Source: a bacterium (GTDB lineage: Bacteria > Krumholzibacteriota > Krumholzibacteria > LZORAL124-64-63). From it: 5,119 nucleotides of DNA. A program made the position numbers and the translations under genes. Numbering within the stretch: position 1 is the stretch's first letter; the number at the start of each line of letters is the position of its first letter. Positions 1 to 4,240 of this stretch are shown here, in pieces. Where the stretch lies: positions 1 through 5,119 of the forward strand of contig VGXH01000188.1 of the NCBI GenBank assembly GCA_016873405.1. Reading direction: 5' to 3'. The notes under the pieces are model-generated. The model was not told where the DNA came from and ran no database searches. It worked only from the letters and a program-made list of their open reading frames with translations.

Positions 1-2
1 CG

Positions 3-740
3 CTGCGGCAAGCTCTCGACGCGCCGGCGCCGGCGGCGCCGGCCGGCGTCGACTCCGCGCTCGGCAGGATCGAGGCGCTGTCGCGGGAACTCGGCCGCGC
101 CGGCGCGGGGTTGACGCCCGAGGCGCTCGAGGAGATCGGCCGTTCCGGCCCGATCGTCGGGCGCGTGGCCGCCAACCTGGCCGACGTCGGCCGCCGCTTC
201 CAGCTGCAGTCCGAGCGCCTGGTCAAGCTGGGCGAGTCGTTCGGCTCGCTGACCGGGCTCCCGTTCGACGTCTCGCTGCCCGGCTCGGCGCCGACGGAAC
301 CGGCGGGCGAAGCCCCGTTGCGGGTCATCCCGCAGGACCCGTTCTGCCGCGAAAGCGGAGCGGCGCGCACCGAGGTGGATCCCTTCGCCGTGGACAGCCC
401 GCTCGCGGCGCCGGCGCCGCGGCCGCTGCTGACGACCGAGCCCGTCGCCCCGCCGCCGCCGGTCTTCGTGCCCGGACCTCAGGACGAGGCGTTCGTCATC
501 GAGCGGGGCTCGTCCGGGCGCGGCATCTTCGACCACGGCGCGCCGGACGTCGCGCCGCTCGAACGGGACACGATGGTGCCCGGGCGCGTCGAGGACCCGG
601 AGCCGGTCGCGCGGCCGCCGGTCGGCGTGGAGGACCGGATCCACGAACTGGCCGAGTTCGGCGCGGTCCGCCTCGAGGACGAGCCGCGGGAGGAACCGAT
701 CCACGAACTGGCGGAGTTCGGGGCGGTGCGCGTCGCCTGA
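3..740 (+). CDS. Unrecognised protein, C-terminal part (5' end outside window)
   Basis: The reading frame is open from the left edge (first full codon at 3) to TGA at 738-740, giving 245 visible residues. A TTG at 111 could be read as a start, but the frame continues upstream with sensible residues and no Shine-Dalgarno precedes it, so I treat the gene as 5'-truncated. Residues 1 to about 75 are rich in Ala, Leu, Glu and Arg with heptad-like spacing (for example SALGRIEALSRELG and SERLVKLGESF) and probably form helices or a coiled coil. Residues from about 90 to 210 are rich in Pro, Ala, Asp and Glu and look disordered, with QDPF and VDPF motifs. The C terminus carries IHELAEFGAVR twice, at residues 213-223 and 233-243. 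I do not recognise the family. A disordered tail ending in a short motif suggests a partner-binding tail, as in some chemoreceptors and scaffold proteins, but that is only an analogy. An intrinsic terminator follows 31 bases after the stop. Confidence 0.75.
   Translation: MRQALDAPAPAAPAGVDSALGRIEALSRELGRAGAGLTPEALEEIGRSGPIVGRVAANLADVGRRFQLQSERLVKLGESFGSLTGLPFDVSLPGSAPTEPAGEAPLRVIPQDPFCRESGAARTEVDPFAVDSPLAAPAPRPLLTTEPVAPPPPVFVPGPQDEAFVIERGSSGRGIFDHGAPDVAPLERDTMVPGRVEDPEPVARPPVGVEDRIHELAEFGAVRLEDEPREEPIHELAEFGAVRVA
639..731 (+). repeat. Duplicated 11-residue coding motif (IHELAEFGAVR x2)
   Basis: Two 33-base copies, 639-671 and 699-731, encode the identical peptide IHELAEFGAVR with a period of 60 bases (20 residues), separated by an acidic linker. 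The copies differ only at three third-codon positions (GCC/GCG for Ala, GGC/GGG for Gly, GTC/GTG for Val), so the DNA has drifted while the peptide is unchanged. The second copy ends two residues before the C terminus. This suggests selection on a short linear motif. Confidence 0.9.
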
Positions 741-771
741 CCGGCGGCGGGCGGCCCCGCGGTGGCAGAAT

Positions 772-807
772 CGGGCCGGGCGGATTGCAACGCCCGGCCC
801 GTTCTTG
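772..807 (+). terminator. Intrinsic terminator after the first gene
   Basis: A perfect 11-bp stem, CGGGCCGGGCG (772-782) with CGCCCGGCCCG (791-801), closes an 8-base loop (783-790). It is followed by TTCTT. The stem is long and GC-only and lies 31 bases after the stop at 740. The T-tract is short and interrupted, which is common in GC-rich genomes. It probably separates the upstream gene from the HTH gene. Confidence 0.65.
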
Positions 808-817
808 ATGTATCCTG

Positions 818-906
818 CACCGGTCGGATGTCCGTCGAGGCGCCCTCCGAAGGCCGGTGATGGCCCCGCGGGGCCACGGAATCGCCCGAAAGGGCCGGTT
901 CGGCCC
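818..906 (+). promoter_or_regulatory. Run of three inverted repeats upstream of the HTH gene
   Basis: Three inverted repeats follow one another between the terminator and the HTH gene. The first pairs CACCGG (818-823) with CCGGTG (854-859) and, inside it, TCGGA (824-828) with TCCGA (846-850), giving 11 bp with a 3-base bulge and a 17-base loop. The second is the palindrome at 861-876. The third pairs GGGCCG (892-897) with CGGCCC (901-906) around a GTT loop. The run could be a folded 5' leader RNA or a set of protein-binding sites. It does not match the c-di-GMP riboswitch class or any other RNA family I can recall. GC-rich DNA makes hairpins by chance, so the third and weakest stem counts least. 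I found no convincing -35/-10 pair; TATCCT at 811-816 lacks a well-spaced -35. Confidence 0.4.
861..876. promoter_or_regulatory. Perfect 16-bp palindrome, candidate operator
   Basis: TGGCCCCGCGGGGCCA is fully self-complementary over 16 bp with no spacer. It lies 118 bases upstream of the HTH start codon. A gapless perfect palindrome is a poor RNA hairpin, because there is no room for a loop without breaking central pairs, but it is a natural site for a dimeric DNA-binding protein. Autoregulation by the downstream HTH protein is an untested possibility. Confidence 0.35.
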
Positions 907-980
907 GTACGGTGAACGCGGCATGGCCTTTGCACTTTCGCGCGTCAACAACAGGGCACGCCCGCCCGGGCCACACGACG

Positions 981-987
981 AGGAGAG
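981..987 (+). promoter_or_regulatory. Ribosome binding site of the HTH gene
   Basis: AGGAGAG lies 6 bases before the ATG at 994. It decides the start: the in-frame ATG at 1057, which would give only the HTH core, has no comparable purine-rich site. Confidence 0.8.
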
Positions 988-993
988 CCCCCA

Positions 994-1212
994 ATGTCCG
1001 ACCACCATGACAACTCGAGGATCTACATCGGGGGGGAAGAGCAGTTCGGCCAGGTCATGACCTCGGTCGAAGCGGCCGACTACCTGAAGATGCACGTCAA
1101 GACCGTCTGCAGATTGGCGAAAGAAGGGAAGATCCCGGCCCGAAAGGTCGGCAGCGAGTGGCGCTTCCTGCGCTCGGTGCTCGACAACTGGCTGGCCGAG
1201 GCGCTCGTGTGA
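994..1212 (+). CDS. Excisionase/MerR-type helix-turn-helix protein (HTH_17 family)
   Basis: This is a small DNA-binding protein of 72 residues. Residues 22-68 match the excisionase-family HTH pattern: MTSVEAADYLKM (first helix, residues 22-33), HVKTVCRLAKEGKIP (turn and recognition helix, 34-48), then the wing and last helix ARKVGSEWRFLRSVLDNWL. The conserved 'G.IPA.KVG..WRF....ld.WL' pattern is clear. The first 21 residues (SDHHDNSRIYIGGEEQ and so on) are a polar extension outside the domain. The start at 994 is supported by AGGAGAG 6 bases upstream. Proteins of this family act as recombination directionality factors or as small transcription regulators. No integrase, attachment site or phage gene is visible, so regulation is more likely here. 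The gene stands between two non-coding stretches, both containing strong inverted repeats. The gap to the next gene is 125 bases, so co-transcription is possible. Confidence 0.88.
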   Translation: MSDHHDNSRIYIGGEEQFGQVMTSVEAADYLKMHVKTVCRLAKEGKIPARKVGSEWRFLRSVLDNWLAEALV

Positions 1213-1242
1213 CCGCGCGGCCGCAGGGCGATCGCATCCGGG

Positions 1243-1259
1243 CCTGCCGTCGCGGCAGG
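1243..1259 (+). other. Short hairpin after the HTH gene
   Basis: CCTGCCG (1243-1249) pairs perfectly with CGGCAGG (1253-1259) around a TCG loop, 30 bases after the HTH stop. No T-tract follows, so it is not a standard intrinsic terminator. It may be an RNA 3'-end stabiliser or chance. Confidence 0.3.
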
Positions 1260-1284
1260 GTGGACGCGAATCCAGGACTCGACG

Positions 1285-1314
1285 CGGCAGCGCGGGGAGG
1301 CCCCCGCGCCGCCG
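1285..1314 (+). promoter_or_regulatory. Strong hairpin just upstream of the STAS/HD-GYP-like gene
   Basis: GCGCGGGG (1290-1297) pairs perfectly with CCCCGCGC (1302-1309) around the tetraloop AGGC. After one A-C mismatch the stem continues with CGGC (1285-1288) and GCCG (1311-1314), for 12 bp in all. It ends 10 bases before the Shine-Dalgarno at 1325 and 23 bases before the ATG at 1338. No T-tract follows. It could attenuate transcription, affect ribosome access or protect an mRNA end. Together with the 1243-1259 hairpin it occupies much of the 125-base spacer. Confidence 0.4.
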
Positions 1315-1324
1315 TGGCTCTTGC

Positions 1325-1329
1325 GAAGG
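1325..1329 (+). promoter_or_regulatory. Ribosome binding site of the STAS/HD-GYP-like gene
   Basis: GAAGG sits 8 bases before the ATG at 1338 and 5 bases before an in-frame GTG at 1335. The spacing and codon favour ATG 1338. The choice changes the protein by one residue only. Confidence 0.6.
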
Positions 1330-1337
1330 TCTGAGTG

Positions 1338-3617
1338 ATGGCCATCCGCTTCACGCCGCTGGAACTGGAAGTGCCGCAGCTGTTCGGCGTCGGGCTGAGC
1401 GGCACGGTCGCCCGCGCGGACAAGCAGAACCTGCTGGCCCTGGCCGATCGTTGCCTCGATCGCGGCAAGCTGAGAGTCGTGCTGGACATGACGGACCTCG
1501 GCGCCCTCGGCGGCGGCGGCGCGCGCGCGCTCGCGGACTTCCAACTCAGCCTCACGTCGCGCGGCGGCGAGGCCGTGTTCGTCGGCGCCGGCAAGACGGT
1601 TCGCCGCTTCCTCCGCCAGCGGTTCGACGACCTGCCCCTGCGGTTCTTCCCCGATGTCGCCACGGCCGCGGCGCGCTTCGGGGACGAGCGCTATCACTGG
1701 GATCCGGAAGCCGAGGAACTGGCGGCCGACCTGGCCGCGGCCGGGCGCGAGGTGGAAGATCCCGACGGCGAGGAGCCGGCCGAACTCGGCGCCATCGCGG
1801 CGTTCGACGACGACGAACTGGCGGTGGAGGTGGCGGCGGCCTTCCTGCCGGACGCTCCGCCTGCGCCGGCGTCCGCAGAGGCCGACCTGGAAGCCCGCGA
1901 CGCCGTTCAGGAGGTCCTGGACGAGTTCAACGGCCGCGAAGAGGACCGGGCCGCCGGGCCCGGCGGTCGGCGCAAGGACCATCACTACACCTCGCTGGCC
2001 GACGCGGCGGCCGAACTGGGCCGCTGGAAACCGGGCGAATGCGACGCCGATTTCGCCACCGCGGTGCGCAACCTGCTCTTCAGCCACGGCCTGGCCCAGG
2101 ACGCCCTGCTGCTGACGCTCAACGAGGATCTGCTGCAGGATGCGCTCAGCCAGTGGGCCGTGCCTGCCGACGGCGCGCTCGCGGCGCAACTGCTGGAGGC
2201 CAGCGGTCCGCTGACCATGCTCGATCTCGCCGACGGCGAACTGCTGCCGGCGGAAACCGAACTGCTGGAGAACCTCGCGCCGGACCTGCTGCTGCCGATC
2301 CGGGCCGACGGGCGGCTGGTCGCCGCGCTGCTGCTGCTGCGCGGCGAGGGCGAGCGCGAGTACACGGTCGCCGAGCACTTCGCCCTCGAACTGCTGATGC
2401 GGCTGCTGGCGGACGCGCTGGCCGCGCCGCCCGCGCCGGACACGGCGACGCCGGCCCCGGCGGCGGCAGCCGCCCCGCCGCCCGCCGAACGCGCGTCCGG
2501 CGTTTCCGAGTTCTCGCCGACCGGACGAGCCTGGTGCGCCGCCGACGCGCGCGACGACGCCCTGGCCGAGGCCCTCATGCAGCTGGCCCTGAAGCTGCCC
2601 GAAGCCGGCGATGTCCCGCACTTCTGGCGCCTGCTGGCCCGCCACGTGTGGCCGGTGCTGCCGCTGACCAGCCTCGGCTTCCTGCCGCCCGACGTGACGA
2701 GTCCCCGGGTCGTCGGCGACGTCGGCGCCGAGTGGGACCGGCTGGATCTCGGCGACGCGAAGCTGCGCCATTTCCTGCGCCAGATGGAACTGCCGGTGCG
2801 CGCGGCGAACCTGCCCAACTTCTTCCGGCAGACACGCGAAGCGCTTCTTGCCGCCGGCGTCGACTGGATCGTGGGGCTGCGCTGGCAGGACGAGTTCCTC
2901 GGTTCGGCGCTCCTGGGACTCGAGCCGTCTTTCACCGGCGTGGACCTGCCGCCGCTGTTGACGGAGGTGTTCGGCGAGGCCTCGCGCCTGCTGCGGCGCC
3001 TCGATTCCGAGCCGTCCGCGGCCGACGTGGATCTGGAGATCCTGCGCCTGCTCGTCGTGCAGAACGAGAAGCGGAGCCTGGGCGGCCATGCGCTCACCGC
3101 CGCCATGCTCCCGCACCTGCGCCGCCTGTGTCGCGCCGTGGGCTTCACCGCCGAACAGGAGCGCGGTCTCGTGCAGGGCTGCCTGCTGCGCGACCTGGGC
3201 CTGGCCGCCCGCGAGGACGCCCTGGCGGGGCCGCGCTCGGCCATGGACCCCACGCAGTGGCCGCGCTTCCGCCAGCATCCGGCCGAGGGCGCCGCCTTGC
3301 TGCGCGGGCTGCAGGCGCCGCAGACGGCCATCGACGTGGTCGCCGCCCATCATGAGCGGTTCAACGGCAAGGGATTCCCGCTGGGCCTGAAGGGACGCCA
3401 GATTCCGCTGGCCGCGCGCATCGTGAAGGTCGTCGAGAACTGGGTCGCGCTGCTGGTCGGCGACGCCTCCCGCGCGCCGGTCACCGTTGACGAGGCGCTG
3501 GCGATCATGTGCCACGATGCCGGCGAGCGCTTCGATCCGGACATCGTGGCCGTGTTCGTGCGCTCGCTCCAGCCGCAGGAAGAGCCGGCCGCCCCCCTTG
3601 CCGGGCCGCAGGCCTGA
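1338..3617 (+). CDS. STAS - GAF-like - GAF-like - degenerate HD-GYP signalling protein
   Basis: The product has 759 residues, no signal peptide and no membrane segment, so it is probably cytoplasmic. Residues 1 to about 112 form a STAS domain (anti-sigma-antagonist fold), with VVLDMTDLGAL followed by GGGG at 58-61 where DSSG is usual. An acidic linker follows. Residues of about 213-362 look like a GAF sensor domain, ending LLPIRADGRLVAALLLLRGE and then a long helix. A Pro/Ala linker spans about 363-395. Residues of about 405-556 are a second GAF-like part (WIVGLRWQDEFLGSALLGLE). Residues of about 575-745 are HD-GYP-derived: H584, RD at 618-619 in place of the metal-binding HD, H647 in QHPAEG, HHERFNGKGFP from 671, PLAARIVKVVEN with E700 in place of the usual Asp, and FDP from 732. 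HD-GYP enzymes hydrolyse c-di-GMP. Loss of the catalytic His suggests this one binds or senses rather than cleaves. The STAS and HD-GYP calls are firm, the GAF calls moderate. Large open frames overlap it antisense but carry no recognisable domain. Confidence 0.9.
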   Translation: MAIRFTPLELEVPQLFGVGLSGTVARADKQNLLALADRCLDRGKLRVVLDMTDLGALGGGGARALADFQLSLTSRGGEAVFVGAGKTVRRFLRQRFDDLPLRFFPDVATAAARFGDERYHWDPEAEELAADLAAAGREVEDPDGEEPAELGAIAAFDDDELAVEVAAAFLPDAPPAPASAEADLEARDAVQEVLDEFNGREEDRAAGPGGRRKDHHYTSLADAAAELGRWKPGECDADFATAVRNLLFSHGLAQDALLLTLNEDLLQDALSQWAVPADGALAAQLLEASGPLTMLDLADGELLPAETELLENLAPDLLLPIRADGRLVAALLLLRGEGEREYTVAEHFALELLMRLLADALAAPPAPDTATPAPAAAAAPPPAERASGVSEFSPTGRAWCAADARDDALAEALMQLALKLPEAGDVPHFWRLLARHVWPVLPLTSLGFLPPDVTSPRVVGDVGAEWDRLDLGDAKLRHFLRQMELPVRAANLPNFFRQTREALLAAGVDWIVGLRWQDEFLGSALLGLEPSFTGVDLPPLLTEVFGEASRLLRRLDSEPSAADVDLEILRLLVVQNEKRSLGGHALTAAMLPHLRRLCRAVGFTAEQERGLVQGCLLRDLGLAAREDALAGPRSAMDPTQWPRFRQHPAEGAALLRGLQAPQTAIDVVAAHHERFNGKGFPLGLKGRQIPLAARIVKVVENWVALLVGDASRAPVTVDEALAIMCHDAGERFDPDIVAVFVRSLQPQEEPAAPLAGPQA

Positions 3618-3631
3618 GGCGGCCGCAGGTC

Positions 3632-3770
3632 GTGTCCCGCTGTCCCGAACCCCGCTCCTGAGCGAGGCCCTGCCGGCCGCGCGGACCCGACCGTCGTTTC
3701 ATCGCCTTGGTGTCGCCGGGCCCGGCCGTCGGGTCGGAACACCGCTGGGCCGCGCGGGACAGGGGGACAC
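3632..3770. repeat. 16-base inverted repeat pair enclosing a foldable segment
   Basis: GTGTCCCGCTGTCCCG (3632-3647) is the reverse complement of 3755-3770 with a single G-G mismatch (3639 against 3763), giving 15 pairs. Each arm is itself an imperfect 8-base tandem (tgtcccgc/tgtcccga). The 107 bases enclosed can form a second stem, GACCCGAC (3684-3691) with GTCGGGTC (3728-3735), extended by four more pairs after one mismatch (3693-3696 with 3723-3726). Two 4-bp hairpins (CGCT/AGCG at 3653-3664 and GGCC/GGCC at 3666-3678) also fit. It begins 14 bases after the stop at 3617. It may be a 3'-end structure of the upstream mRNA, a small structured RNA or a repeat element. Confidence 0.5.
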
Positions 3771-3779
3771 CCCGGGGTG
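3768..3779. repeat. Perfect 12-bp palindrome
   Basis: CACCCCGGGGTG is fully self-complementary. Its first three bases overlap the right arm of the 3632-3770 inverted repeat, so the two RNA folds would compete at that edge. It may be a protein-binding site, or chance in GC-rich DNA. Confidence 0.3.
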
Positions 3780-3949
3780 GACCGCGGCAGGTCCGGCGGG
3801 CTCCTGAGCGGCCGCAATCCGAAGCGGGCCAACGTCCCCGCGCGCGGCGACCGGCGCCGATGCCCGCGGCGTCCCGCCGGCCCGTCCCTTGCGGGAGTCC
3901 GGACCGTCACCGGCACGGGCTGGGAGGACCGGGCCTGCGACAGTCCCCG

Positions 3950-3985
3950 GCCGCCGGCGGTCGACCCAGGTCCACCGCCGGCGGC
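3950..3985. repeat. 36-base near-perfect palindrome upstream of the ATPase gene
   Basis: GCCGCCGGCGG (3950-3960) pairs perfectly with CCGCCGGCGGC (3975-3985). T3961 with A3974 adds a 12th pair, and after one C-C mismatch GACC (3963-3966) faces GGTC (3969-3972), leaving only CA at the centre. Thus 32 of 36 bases are symmetric. Outside, GACA (3939-3942) can pair with TGTC (3986-3989) across a 7-base bulge. No T-tract follows, so it is not a standard terminator. It lies 255 bases before the ATPase start. Candidate roles are an operator for a large dimeric regulator or the apex of a structured leader RNA. Confidence 0.5.
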
Positions 3986-4001
3986 TGTCTGCGCTGGTTC
4001 G

Positions 4002-4018
4002 GGCCCGGGCGCCGGGCC
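4002..4018. other. GC hairpin
   Basis: GGCCCGG (4002-4008) pairs with CCGGGCC (4012-4018) around GCG. It starts 16 bases after the 3950-3985 palindrome and could be part of the same folded region. A short GC-only stem has a fair chance of being accidental. Confidence 0.25.
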
Positions 4019-4050
4019 TCGCGGACGCGGGCGGCCGCGGTCGCCCCATC

Positions 4051-4069
4051 GCGATCCAGGAGTGATCGC
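4051..4069 (+). other. Small hairpin with AGGAG in its loop
   Basis: GCGATC (4051-4056) pairs with GATCGC (4064-4069) around the loop CAGGAGT. The loop holds a Shine-Dalgarno-like AGGAG, but no credible start codon or reading frame follows at a suitable distance. Weak evidence only. Confidence 0.2.
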
Positions 4070-4226
4070 ACCTCGAATCGCGCGCCTGTCGGTGGCGTCC
4101 GCTCGCGCCCGCTGGAGCGCTCGGCAGAGGACGCCGCTCGGCGCACAATCCGCTCAATCGAGCCCGCGGCTTGCCGATTCCGACCGTGCGAACGGAGCCC
4201 TCGCCCATGGTGCCTGGCCTTCGCCC

Positions 4227-4233
4227 GGAGGAA
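4227..4233 (+). promoter_or_regulatory. Ribosome binding site of the ATPase gene
   Basis: GGAGGAA lies 7 bases before ATG 4241, an almost ideal Shine-Dalgarno. It fixes the start of the ATPase and excludes the out-of-frame ATG at 4207. Confidence 0.85.
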
Positions 4234-4240
4234 CGCCCGC

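Larger units (their letters stand above)
3618..4240. other. 623-base non-coding stretch rich in inverted repeats
   Basis: No credible gene lies here. Frames open through it on either strand give Arg/Pro/Ala/Gly/Ser-rich low-complexity translations without domains, and no well-placed start signal was noticed for them. The stretch holds a 16-base inverted repeat spanning 3632-3770, a 12-bp palindrome at 3768-3779, a near-palindrome at 3950-3985, and hairpins at 4002-4018 and 4051-4069. The 11-mer GCTCCTGAGCG occurs at 3654-3664 and again at 3800-3810. The stretch must hold the 3' end of the upstream transcript and probably the promoter and leader of the ATPase gene, though I could not pick out a convincing promoter. 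A non-coding RNA is possible, but I recognise no known RNA family. Confidence 0.6.

Noticed and set aside
785..816. Sigma-70 type promoter TTGCAA / TATCCT
   Set aside because: The spacing is 20 bases, and the -35 part lies within the terminator loop. The match is too weak to report as a promoter.
920..935. Sigma-54 type promoter (GGCCTTTGC) before the HTH gene
   Set aside because: The GG-to-GC spacing is 5 bases, not the required 10, so it does not fit the -24/-12 pattern.
810..990. c-di-GMP riboswitch (GEMM) before the HTH gene
   Set aside because: The context made it worth testing, but the conserved GGCAAACC-like and GCAAAG-like segments are absent.
857..1060. A 67-codon + strand frame overlapping the HTH start
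   Set aside because: It overlaps the supported HTH gene in another frame, starts inside the inverted-repeat run and resembles no protein family.
994..1212. The HTH protein as a true phage or integrative-element excisionase
   Set aside because: No integrase, tRNA-borne attachment site, direct-repeat pair or phage gene is visible. The family name reflects the fold; most chromosomal members are small regulators or uncharacterised.
1451..3355. A 634-codon + strand frame inside the large gene
   Set aside because: Arg/Ala/Gly/Pro-rich shadow of the true frame, with no domain and no start signal.
1080..3515. An 811-codon open frame on the minus strand, antisense to the large signalling gene
   Set aside because: Its translation is Gln/Arg/Gly/Ala-rich low complexity with no recognisable domain, while the opposite strand has clear STAS and HD-GYP signatures and a placed ribosome binding site. 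Long antisense frames are expected with strong GC third-position bias.
3699..4208. A 169-codon minus-strand frame in the gene-free stretch
   Set aside because: Low-complexity Arg/Pro/Ala translation without motifs; openness is explained by GC content. It remains the longest frame lying wholly inside the stretch, so a conservation check would settle it.
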